Shown piece by piece: positions 50,776 through 58,508 of a DNA stretch of 64,000 nucleotides. The notes under the pieces are model-generated. The model searched no databases. It saw nothing but the letters and a program-made list of their open reading frames with translations, and was not told the DNA's origin. The stretch is from Roseibium litorale. GTDB taxonomy: Bacteria > Pseudomonadota > Alphaproteobacteria > Rhizobiales > Stappiaceae. The translations under genes and the position numbers were made by a program. Location of the stretch: NCBI RefSeq assembly GCF_014842915.1, contig NZ_JACYXI010000013.1, positions 62,001-126,000 on the forward strand, written 5' to 3'. How positions within the stretch are numbered: the stretch's first letter is position 1; each line of letters opens with the position of its first letter.

Positions 50776-51723
50776 TCACAGAAGATCAATCAAAGCCGCA
50801 TGGCCACGTCGGCAGTCGCTAACTTCTTTATCGAAATCTCTTTCAGCTGCCCGTTTAAAGCCGAAATAGGAAGGTTGGTTTCGCCCGCGTTCGCAAAGCG
50901 TCATCAATCGAGCCAGCAGTAAGATGCCTTCCTTGCATGCTTCCAAGTGCTCCTGATTCGTTCCCAGATATTCTCCCATGGAGTTTTGAGTGAAATTCTT
51001 GTAGGAGCTTTTACTCCATCTTCGTTTTTCTCCTGCTCCTTTTTCCAAGCTATGCGCAATGTTTTCATCTCGATACAATAAAACTGTAGTCATACCCTCC
51101 CCTTTTGTCCAAACATTAAAATCTTGTTTCCACTCGCAAAAGGCTTCAGAAAATTCAGATAAGCTCCATCTCTCTGCAGCGATGTTCCCGGATATAAAAG
51201 ACTTCAAGGAAAGTGAATTCCGAACACCATCCAACAACTTCGCCACTCCAAGATACAAGCTATCACGGTAAGTCCAAAAGGCATTATCAAGAGCCTGCTG
51301 AGCGAGGCTCCGGTCAGCTTTCGCTAAAAGCTCATGGCGCGAAAGATATTCAACAACAAAAGCATAATCGATACAGAGGTTTCTAAAAGATTTCTCAAAA
51401 AGATCGAGGAATTCGACATAATTCGGAGTGGCGGCATCTGGAGTTGCCACGCTTTTTAAACTTTGACACCACTTCAGCACGGACTGTGTAGCTTCAGGGA
51501 CATAACTCCAGTTTCGAACAGGCCCATCTTTGGTCGATGTGGCAAGACCCGCCTCATGCAGAATGGATAGGTGACGGCGAACGGTACCGGGCTTGCGTCC
51601 CGTGTTCGCCGCCAGGTCATTTACGCAAGCAGGACCTTTAGAAATTTGGAGCAAAATTTTGCGCCGTACCTCATTTGAAAGCGCGTGAAATAGTTGCGAG
51701 CGAATTTCTTCTTCATCGGACAT
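50776..51723 (-). CDS. ArsR-type winged-helix protein with a large unknown C-terminal domain
   Basis: A 315-aa protein from ATG 51723, with TAGGAGGTCTT in front. Residues 1-85 are an ArsR-like HTH (LFHALSNEVRRKILLQISKG, CVNDLAANTGRKPGTVRRHL, ILHEAGLATSTKDGPVRNW). The remaining 230 residues are mostly helical with aromatic and charged blocks (FEKSFRNLCIDYAFVVEYLS, FCEWKQDFNVWTKGEGMTTV) that I do not recognise. ArsR proteins are normally about 100-120 aa, so this is a fusion. Clearly more AT-rich than the neighbours, and flanked by a large repeat array, which suggests horizontal transfer. Confidence 0.8.
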   Translation of the reverse strand: MSDEEEIRSQLFHALSNEVRRKILLQISKGPACVNDLAANTGRKPGTVRRHLSILHEAGLATSTKDGPVRNWSYVPEATQSVLKWCQSLKSVATPDAATPNYVEFLDLFEKSFRNLCIDYAFVVEYLSRHELLAKADRSLAQQALDNAFWTYRDSLYLGVAKLLDGVRNSLSLKSFISGNIAAERWSLSEFSEAFCEWKQDFNVWTKGEGMTTVLLYRDENIAHSLEKGAGEKRRWSKSSYKNFTQNSMGEYLGTNQEHLEACKEGILLLARLMTLCERGRNQPSYFGFKRAAERDFDKEVSDCRRGHAALIDLL

Positions 51724-51804
51724 AAGACCTCCTATTAGACACTTTCCTTTGCGCCTGCAAAACCTCGCAGCCTTTATAAAATTTGCCAATGTGCATTTTC
51801 TGCT

Positions 51805-51967
51805 CCTCACCCCAGCCCTCTCCCTGAAGGAAGAGGGAGAGGGCTGCGGCAAGTGGTGAGGCGGCATGCCATCTCTCGATCTCCGGACCACATATTCACC
51901 TCCCCACGAAAAGCCTCACCGCCACCTCTCCCAAGATTGGGAGAGGTCGACGCGAAGCGGCGGGTGA
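51805..51967. repeat. Family A repeat, first copy of the 51.8-53.1 kb array
   Basis: CTCACCCCAGCCCTCTCCCT at the left end and CTCCCAAGATTGGGAGAGG, GGCGGGTGAGGG at the right end. It also holds CCACGAAAAGCCTCACCGCC, which is shared with the copies ending near 52541 and 53112. Confidence 0.85.
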
Positions 51968-52012
51968 GGGACTGGGAGGCAGCCCGTTCTCAACGCGCCG
52001 TGCGCCCCCTCC

Positions 52013-53112
52013 CCTCCGTCCTGCCATGGCTTGACCCGATGCCGTGATCTTCCCACAAACCGGGGCTTTTCTGGGTGGATTGGTCACGGAGTGGATTGCG
52101 GCATCAAGCGCTGCAATGACGAAAGAGGAAAGGCAGACGGGGCGAACATCTGCCCTGCGGAGGCGGGCAAGGCAGAGGCTCACCACACGGGTCATCCCGC
52201 ACTCGATGCGGGATCCAATCCACTTCACAGGACTGGCCAGAGGGAAGATGCGGATCGCGGGACGGCCCAGAAAAATGCCCCTTCCGTGCTGCCGGACAGG
52301 CGAGTGGATCCCCGGTCGAGCCGGGGATGACCGGGGCGAAAACCTGAGCGCGCGCCCTCACCCCAGCCCTCACCCCAGCCCTCACCCCAGCCCTCTCCCT
52401 GAAGGGAGACGGAGCAGGCTGCGGCAAGTGGTGAGGCGGCATGCCAGCTCTGGATCTCCGGACAACGCACCCTCTCCCCACGAAAAGCCTCACCGCCACC
52501 TCTCCCAAGATTGGGAGAGGCCGGCGCGAAGCGGCGGGTGAGGGTTAAAGGGCAGAGTGGGGCCAGGTTTTCCCTCTCCTTGTTATGACGCCCCTCGCCT
52601 CCGTCCTGCCATGGCTTGACCCGATGCCGTGATCTTCCCACAAACCGGGGCTTTTCTGGGTGGACAGGTCACGGAGTGGATTGCGGCATCGAGTGCTGCA
52701 ATGACGATGGAGGAGAGGCAGACGGGGCGAACATCCGCCCTGCGGAGGCGGGCAAGGCAGAGGCTCACCGCACGGGTCATCCCGCACTCGATGCGGGATC
52801 CACTTCCCTTCACAGGACTGGCCAGAGGGAAGATGCGGATCGTGGGACGGCCCAGAAAAATGCCCCTTCCGTTCTGCCGGAAGGGCGAGTGGATCCCCGG
52901 TCGAGCCGGGGATGACCGGGTGGAGATCTGAGCGCGCGCCCTCACCCCAGCCCTCTCCCCAACGCTCTTCCTGGAGGGGGAGGGGGCAGGCTGCGGAAAG
53001 CTGCCAGTCGGCGGGCCCTCTCTGGATCTCCGGACAACGCCCCCCCCCTCCCCACGAAAAGCCTCACCGCCACCTCTCCCAAGATTGGGAGAGGTCGGCG
53101 CGAAGCGGCGGG
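52013..53112. repeat. Tandem duplication of a composite repeat of about 0.5 kb
   Basis: Bases 52013-52541 and 52598-53112 are near-identical direct repeats offset by 585 bp. Each starts CCTCCGTCCTGCCATGGCTT and passes through CACAAACCGGGGCTTTTCTG, CATCCCGCACTCGATGCGGG and GTCGAGCCGGGGATGACCGG. Each ends in a family A repeat with CTCCCAAGATTGGGAGAGG. The first copy carries three extra CTCACCCCAGCC units. No gene is supported in this 1.39-kb stretch; short frames in it are repeats of each other and lack ribosome sites. Confidence 0.9.
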
Positions 53113-53114
53113 CG

Positions 53115-53753
53115 TCAGCCCTTATGGTCCTGGGGCATCAGGGCGTCGTCCTGCTCTCTGGCCCGGACGGCGGCAGGGCGGGTCATCAAGCGGCCGGTAT
53201 AGTCCGCGAACCCTGGCCGGTCCGGCAGGGTGCCGACCATCCGGCCCCATTGGATCAGCGAACCGATATAGACGTCTGCGGCGCTGAAGGTTCCGCCAGT
53301 GGCATACTCCCGCCCGTCCGCAAGCATCAGGGCCAGCGTGTCCGCAGTCATCTCCAGCGTGCCATATCCCGATTGGCCGCGCGCCTGCGGGCTGTCCGGA
53401 ATCTCAAACCCGAGCCGGGCATTGTTGAGCGCGGCTTCCACCGGCCCGGCGGCAAAGAGCATCCAGCGGAAATAGTCCGCACTTTCAGGGGTTCCCGGCG
53501 CGGGGGCAAGTCCGGCTTCGGGGAAGACGGCGGCCAGATAGAGGCAGCAGGCGGAAGTTTCGGTCACAATGGCGTTGCCGTGCCTGAGAGCCGGAACCTT
53601 GCCCATGGGATTGACCGCCAGATACTCTGCCGACTTCATCTGGGGCCCGAAGTCCAGAACCTGGGTTTCGTAGGGCTGGCCCAGCTCCTCAAGCATCCAG
53701 CGGACAATACGGCCGCGCGACATCGGGTTTGTGTACAAAACGATTCCAGACAT
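53115..53753 (-). CDS. Glutathione S-transferase family protein
   Basis: A 212-aa protein from ATG 53753. The thioredoxin-like domain has [20 protein letters not shown] (Ser/Arg near the glutathione site), [20 protein letters not shown] with the cis-Pro and the TETS (E-S) glutathione-binding turn. The helical C-terminal domain has [20 protein letters not shown]. Substrate unknown. Its stop lies 2 bp from the end of the repeat array. Confidence 0.92.
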   Translation of the reverse strand: MSGIVLYTNPMSRGRIVRWMLEELGQPYETQVLDFGPQMKSAEYLAVNPMGKVPALRHGNAIVTETSACCLYLAAVFPEAGLAPAPGTPESADYFRWMLFAAGPVEAALNNARLGFEIPDSPQARGQSGYGTLEMTADTLALMLADGREYATGGTFSAADVYIGSLIQWGRMVGTLPDRPGFADYTGRLMTRPAAVRAREQDDALMPQDHKG

Positions 53754-53951
53754 GAGATCCCCCTTCTGACGGCGGTGGACGGCAGGCCTGCCATCCCCGC
53801 ACCCGGACATAACAGGGCCGTGAGGGCGGGAAAAGACTTCACGCGCCGGTGGCACGCAAGTGTGAAGGCGCGGACCGCCTGTGCTCTTGCCGCAGCGCAA
53901 AGTGCTGCCTATGTGTGGACACCAGAGTTTTCAAGAGTGAAGGAACCCGCC

Positions 53952-54374
53952 ATGGTTGATGCTGCAGCAAAAGACGGCAAGGTGATCAAGAGCCTGGACG
54001 ACTGGCGCGATCAGTTGACCGCTGAGCAGTTCTACATCACCCGGCAGCATGGCACGGAGCGGCCTTTCACGGGACCTTACTGGAACTCGTTCGAGCCGGG
54101 CCGCTATGATTGTGTGTGCTGCGATAAGCCGCTGTTTCTGTCCGATACGAAATTCGACGCCGGTTGCGGCTGGCCGAGCTTCTTCAAGGCGGTGACACCG
54201 GACGCGGTCACCGAGATCGAAGACAGGTCGCACGGCATGGTGCGCACGGAGATCCGCTGTTCAAAATGCGACGCGCATCTTGGACATGTCTTCCCGGACG
54301 GCCCGCCGCCCACCGGCCTGCGCTACTGCCTCAACGGCCACGCCATGGCCTTCGTGCCTTTGGACGAGCGGTAG
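53952..54374 (+). CDS. msrB: Peptide-methionine (R)-S-oxide reductase MsrB
   Basis: A 140-aa enzyme. Zinc ligands C54-x2-C57 (CVCCDKPLF) and C103-x2-C106 ([12 protein letters not shown]), the [11 protein letters not shown] motif and catalytic Cys126 in [12 protein letters not shown] are all present. It repairs methionine-R-sulfoxide using thioredoxin. The resolving Cys is not obvious. A 198-bp divergent region separates it from the GST gene, so both may respond to oxidative stress. Confidence 0.95.
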   Translation: MVDAAAKDGKVIKSLDDWRDQLTAEQFYITRQHGTERPFTGPYWNSFEPGRYDCVCCDKPLFLSDTKFDAGCGWPSFFKAVTPDAVTEIEDRSHGMVRTEIRCSKCDAHLGHVFPDGPPPTGLRYCLNGHAMAFVPLDER

Positions 54375-54453
54375 CAGCCAGGATCCGGGCAAACCGCAAG
54401 GTCTGGGGACAGTATCTTCAGACCATCGGACGGCTGGCACACTTTCCGCACGC

Positions 54454-54555
54454 GCCTTCCCGGACGCAGCGAAGCGGAGATCCGGGATCTAACGCCGTCT
54501 CCTCTTTCTTATGATACAGAGCTTTCATGCCGGTCCCGGCTCAAGGCCGGGACAG
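54454..54555. repeat. Family C repeat
   Basis: CGCCTTCCCGGACGCAGCGA, GGAGATCCGGGATC and, at the other end, GGTCCCGGCTCAAGGCCGGG. It is the inverted counterpart of 17761-17857 and matches 62089-62196. Confidence 0.8.
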
Positions 54556-54597
54556 CGCGGAGAGAACTTGTGACCTTCAGGTCCACCATAAAGAACA

Positions 54598-54628
54598 AGG
54601 GCCGGAGGCTGTGTCTCCGGCCCTTTCT
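54598..54628. terminator. Bidirectional terminator hairpin
   Basis: AGGGCCGGAG and CTCCGGCCCT form a perfect 10-bp stem with loop GCTGTGT, followed by TTTCT on the plus strand and preceded by AAGAACAA (TTGTTCTT on the minus). It lies between convergent msrB and the cytochrome b gene. Confidence 0.82.
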
Positions 54629-54643
54629 GATGAAGAGGCCCGG

Positions 54644-55246
54644 TCAAAGGGGGCGTTTTAGACCGGTGATCATGGACTTCACCAGATTCTCGCCATGCTC
54701 CAGGCTGGCCACGAGGACGCCAAGCAGGTGAAGCGCGACAAGAACAAGAACCAGGTTCGCCAGAACTTCATGGACTTCCGACACCCAGTCGACACCCCAG
54801 AAGGTGTCCGTGGTCTGCATGTAGCCGGTCAGCGCCGTGCCCGAGAGCACGAGGATCAGCACCACGATCATGGCCGCCCCGGCCGGGTTGTGGCCAAGAT
54901 GGCGCCCGGCCTTGCGGCTGGCGATATCGCGCAGATAGCCAAGGGTGGTGCCGGGGCCACGCACAAAGCTCGTGAACCGGGCGAAACGGCTGCCGATCAC
55001 ACCCCAGACCAGGCGGAAGGCAAGGAGACCGGCAATCACATAGCCAACCGGCTCGTGCACTTTCTGGACCTCGTCTCCGGTCAGCCAGGCAATGGCAACC
55101 AGAGCCACGAGTGACCAATGGAAGATCCGCACCAAGGGGTCCCACACCCGGACCATGCCCCCGGCAGACGCCGGGGAGACGGTCCCGTCCGCCCCAGCCG
55201 GCGGCATCCCGCCGCCCGCCGGAGACGTATCCGGGCAGGAGGTCAT
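54644..55246 (-). CDS. Di-haem cytochrome b561-type membrane protein
   Basis: A 200-aa protein. After a Gly/Pro-rich N-terminus there are four TM helices, with VRVWDPLVRIFHWSLVALVA (haem His in IFHW), KVHEPVGYVIAGLLAFRLVW (His), GHNPAGAAMIVVLILVLSGT and EVHEVLANLVLVLVALHLLG (His in VHE and ALH). This is the Ni/Fe-hydrogenase cytochrome b-type family. It should pass electrons across the inner membrane. It overlaps the PepSY gene by one base, so the pair forms an operon. Confidence 0.93.
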   Translation of the reverse strand: MTSCPDTSPAGGGMPPAGADGTVSPASAGGMVRVWDPLVRIFHWSLVALVAIAWLTGDEVQKVHEPVGYVIAGLLAFRLVWGVIGSRFARFTSFVRGPGTTLGYLRDIASRKAGRHLGHNPAGAAMIVVLILVLSGTALTGYMQTTDTFWGVDWVSEVHEVLANLVLVLVALHLLGVLVASLEHGENLVKSMITGLKRPL

Positions 55247-55527
55247 CAGTTGTCCTTGTCGGCGCCGAGGATTTCGCCGGTCACCGGATGAACAAGCTGC
55301 TCAACCTTGGCGCCCTTGGGATCGATGGCGTAGACTTCATAAACGCCTTTTTCTTCCTTCACCTTGCGCACGTCATAGCCTTCCGCCTTGAACTTGGCCT
55401 TGATGGCGTCGGTGGTCATCCACTGGTCGCGGGGCGCATCGATCTTGTACTCCTTGCCCGAGGCGAAGGCGCTGCCTGCGGCGGCAACGGAAAGAGCAAT
55501 AGCGGTGGCGGCAATCAGCTTCTTCAT
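55246..55527 (-). CDS. Exported PepSY-domain protein
   Basis: A 93-aa protein from ATG 55527 (AGGAACTTGACC upstream). The signal peptide ends AGSAFASGKE. The mature PepSY domain has WMTTDAIKAKFKAEGYDVRK and VYEVYAIDPKGAKVEQLVHP. Such proteins commonly accompany cytochrome b561 and two-component genes. It is divergent from another PepSY protein gene 148 bp away. Confidence 0.92.
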   Translation of the reverse strand: MKKLIAATAIALSVAAAGSAFASGKEYKIDAPRDQWMTTDAIKAKFKAEGYDVRKVKEEKGVYEVYAIDPKGAKVEQLVHPVTGEILGADKDN

Positions 55528-55675
55528 GGTCAAGTTCCTGTGCTGGCCCGGCCTTAGAAGGGGTTGAGCGGCGGGGCTCGTTGATGACGGGCCCTGTTTC
55601 GCACACCCTGACTGACGCCCCGCTTGTGGGCTTTGTCAGGCTTTTGTCAGCTTGTCTGCGGTAGTAAGAAGGATC

Positions 55676-56032
55676 ATGACTCTTGCGTCCGCCTTCCCTC
55701 CCCCAGTTTCAGCCCGGCCCCGCCGGACGGCGCTTTATGCGTGCCTTCTGCTTGCCGTTACGATGCTGGGAGCTGGCGTGCAGACCGCAAACGCCGATGA
55801 TGAAGATCACGAGCGGGCACGCCATGCGGTGGAGGCCGACAAGGTGCGCCCGCTGGCAGAGATCCTTTCCAAGGTGCGGCCGTCCCTTCCCGGCCGGATC
55901 ATCGGCACGGAATTTGAAGAAGAACACGGCCGCTATGTCTACGAATTCAAGGTGATCTCTCCGTCCGGCCGGGTACGGGAGATCTATGTGGATGCTGCCA
56001 GCGGTGCCATCCTGTCCGAGGAGGATGACTGA
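55676..56032 (+). CDS. Exported PepSY-domain protein upstream of a two-component system
   Basis: A 118-aa protein from ATG 55676 (AAGAAGGATC upstream). It has a signal peptide (about residues 1-40, ending QTANADDED) and one PepSY domain (ADKVRPLAEILSKVRPSLPG, GRYVYEFKVISPSGRVREIY). Stop and next start overlap as TGATG. A role in sensing or modulating the kinase in the periplasm is inferred from operon context. Confidence 0.9.
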   Translation: MTLASAFPPPVSARPRRTALYACLLLAVTMLGAGVQTANADDEDHERARHAVEADKVRPLAEILSKVRPSLPGRIIGTEFEEEHGRYVYEFKVISPSGRVREIYVDAASGAILSEEDD

Positions 56033-56697
56033 TGCGGGTGCTTGTCGCCGAGGACGAACCGCGCATCCGCGAGGATGTGGCGACCACGCTGAAGGCCGCC
56101 GGCTATGTGGTGGACACCTCCGAGGACGGCGAGGACACCTGGTTCTTGGGCGACACGGAAGACTATGACCTGATCGTGCTGGATCTGGGCCTGCCGCAGC
56201 TGGACGGCCTGTCGGTGCTCAAGCGCTGGCGCGCCGCCGGGCGGCTGATGCCGGTTCTGATCCTGACCGCCCGCGGCTCCTGGCCCGAACGGGTGGAAGG
56301 CATTGACGCGGGGGCCGACGATTATCTGCCCAAACCCTTCCGCATGGAGGAGCTGACGGCCCGGGTGCGCGCCCTGATCCGCCGCTCCGCCGGTCTTGCC
56401 AGCCCGATGATCGAGATCGGCCCGCTGAGCCTGGATGTGCGCCAGATGCGCCTGACCCGCAACGGGGTGCCGATCAGCCTGACCCCGCTGGAATACCGCC
56501 TGACCTCCTATCTGATGCATCACAAGGACCGGACCGTGCCGCCGGTGGAGCTGCTGGAGCATCTTTACGGCGACGACGATGCGCGCGACCCCAATGCGCT
56601 GGAGGCCGTGCTGACACGCCTGAGGAAAAAGCTCGGGCCGGACACGATCGAAACCCGGCGCGGTTTCGGCTACCAGATGTCCGGCGAAGCCGGATGA
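56032..56697 (+). CDS. OmpR/PhoB-family response regulator
   Basis: A 221-aa protein. Receiver domain with EDEPRI acidic pocket, phosphoacceptor Asp51 (DLIVLDLGLPQLDG) and Lys101 (YLPKPFRMEEL). C-terminal winged helix with ISLTPLEYRLTSYLMHHKDR and ETRRGFGYQMSG. It resembles the PhoP/QseB group, which often sits beside PepSY and cytochrome b561 genes. ATGA overlap with the kinase gene. Confidence 0.95.
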   Translation: MRVLVAEDEPRIREDVATTLKAAGYVVDTSEDGEDTWFLGDTEDYDLIVLDLGLPQLDGLSVLKRWRAAGRLMPVLILTARGSWPERVEGIDAGADDYLPKPFRMEELTARVRALIRRSAGLASPMIEIGPLSLDVRQMRLTRNGVPISLTPLEYRLTSYLMHHKDRTVPPVELLEHLYGDDDARDPNALEAVLTRLRKKLGPDTIETRRGFGYQMSGEAG

Positions 56698-58040
56698 AGG
56701 GCCGCTCGCTCCGTCTGCGTCTGCTTCTGGCGGGCGCGGTCTCGACGGTTCTTGCCCTTGCCCTGTCGGCGGCGGGTCTGACGCTGCTGTTCTCCCGCCA
56801 TGTGGAGCAGCGCGAGGAGGCGGAACTCTTCATCCTTCTCGATCAGCTGGCCGGCAATGTGGACTGGGATCCCGCCACCGGGGCCTTGACCCTGGCCCGC
56901 CCGCCCAGTGACCCGCGCTTCGACACACCGCTGTCCGGGCGCTACTGGCAGGTAGAGGCCGGTGGAAAGACCCTGCGCTCCCGTTCCCTTTGGGATGGTG
57001 TGATGCCGATGCCCGAAGACAGCCTCAACGATGGTGCCTTGCACCGGCACACGGGCAAGGGGCCAGCGGGGGAAGATCTTCTGATCCTTGAGCGCGGGAT
57101 CACGCTGCCCGCACGCATGGGCAGTGCGGAGGCCGAGGTCGCCGCCGCCGTGAGCCTTGCCGATGTGCAGGCCGCGTCCCAGGAATTTGCCATCAGCCTG
57201 ATGCCCTATCTGGCGCTGCTGACCCTGTTCCTGACCGGCGCCGCCTATGTGCAGGTCACCGTGGGCCTGAGCCCGCTCCGCCGCATCCGGACGGCCCTCC
57301 AGGCCATCCATTCCAGCCCGTCCGAACGGCTGGGCGATGACTTTCCTGCCGAAATCCAGCCCATCGCGAGCGAGGTCGATGCGCTTCTGGCTGCCCGCGA
57401 AGAGCAGATCGGCAAGGCGCGGGCGCGCGCCGCGGATCTTGCCCACGGGCTCAAGACGCCTTTACAGGTTCTGTCAGGCGATGTTGCCCGGCTCCGGGCG
57501 CTTGGTCAGGAGGAGGTCGCACATGACCTTGAGACCCTGGCCGACGGCATGCGCCGCCACGTGGACCGGGAGCTAGCCCGCGCCCGCATGGCCGCAGCCA
57601 GCAACACGGCCCGGGCCGATGTGAAAGAGGCGGCTCTCAAGGTGGTGTCTGTCATCCAGCGCACGCCGCAAGGAAAGGCGCTGAGCTGGACCACGGAGCT
57701 GCCGGACGCCCTTCTGGCCGCGATCGATCCGGATGATCTGTCAGAAATCCTTGGCAACCTGATCGAGAACGCCTCCCGCCACGCTGGCACAAGGATCAAG
57801 GTATCGGCAGCACATTCCAGCGACAGGATCGCGCTGTCCATTGAGGACGATGGTCCGGGCATTGCGCCGGGCAAGCTGGACCAGATCCTCCGGCGTGGTG
57901 GCCGCCTGGACGAGACCCCCGGCGGCACTGGCCTCGGCCTTGCCATCGTTCAGGACATTCTGGACGCCTGGGACGGATCGCTGGACATCACCTCCAGCGA
58001 AGACGGCACCTGCGCGAAGGTGGGCCTGCGGCGGGGATAG
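56694..58040 (+). CDS. Two-component sensor histidine kinase
   Basis: A 448-aa protein with two TM helices (about residues 10-34 and 165-187) bracketing a periplasmic sensor of about 130 residues. HAMP follows, then DHp with His251 in AADLAHGLKTPLQVL (the PhoQ/QseC-like H box). The ATPase domain has LGNLIENASRHAG, IEDDGPGIAPGKL and GGTGLGLAIVQDILDAWDG. Pairs with the preceding regulator. Signal unknown; divalent cations, haem/iron or redox stress are family precedents. Confidence 0.94.
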   Translation: MKGRSLRLRLLLAGAVSTVLALALSAAGLTLLFSRHVEQREEAELFILLDQLAGNVDWDPATGALTLARPPSDPRFDTPLSGRYWQVEAGGKTLRSRSLWDGVMPMPEDSLNDGALHRHTGKGPAGEDLLILERGITLPARMGSAEAEVAAAVSLADVQAASQEFAISLMPYLALLTLFLTGAAYVQVTVGLSPLRRIRTALQAIHSSPSERLGDDFPAEIQPIASEVDALLAAREEQIGKARARAADLAHGLKTPLQVLSGDVARLRALGQEEVAHDLETLADGMRRHVDRELARARMAAASNTARADVKEAALKVVSVIQRTPQGKALSWTTELPDALLAAIDPDDLSEILGNLIENASRHAGTRIKVSAAHSSDRIALSIEDDGPGIAPGKLDQILRRGGRLDETPGGTGLGLAIVQDILDAWDGSLDITSSEDGTCAKVGLRRG

Positions 58041-58201
58041 TTCCCCCGCCCGTTTCGTCCCGCACTCAGGTTTTGGCCGGTTTCTCATCCGCAAGGCAGA
58101 ATTCGCCTCACACGCCCCTCGTTCTCCGTCATTGCCGGACTTGATCCATTACTGTTCGGTTTAGAGGGGCGTCATGGGATATTGAGGCACTCCAACTTGC
58201 T

Positions 58202-58350
58202 CCCGTCTCCCCCCTTGCGGGGGAGATGCCCCTGAATGGGGGCAGAGGGGGGTATAAGCCCCTCGGAAAATTGCGGCTTTCTGAATATGCGGATGCCTTA
58301 CCCCCCTCTGTCAGCTGCCGCTGACATCTCCCCCGCAAGGGGGGGAGACG
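58202..58350. repeat. Family B miniature inverted-repeat element, full copy
   Basis: About 149 bp with inverted ends CCCGTCTCCCCCCTTGCGGG and the complementary CCCGCAAGG...GAGACG. It closely matches 36993-37142 (shared GGGGGTATAAGCC and CTGAATATGCGG inside). It occupies the middle of the 468-bp gap 58041-58508; the rest shows nothing recognisable. AT-rich sequence starts about 80 bp after it. Confidence 0.9.
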
Positions 58351-58508
58351 AGGATATGCCGTGCCGCTTTCGTGTATCCCCCAGCTTTAAGCCGGAAGGG
58401 TACCGCATGGTTGCCATGGTCAAGCCATGGCAGGACGGTGCGGAGGGAGCGGCGTACCAATGAAAATACTACTTCTTCATTTCGTTTTTTCCAACGAAAG
58501 CCGTGCGC

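Noticed and set aside
52029..52931. Several short frames in the repeat array that resemble each other
   Set aside because: They are similar only because the underlying noncoding DNA is duplicated. They lack ribosome sites and occur on both strands in every frame.
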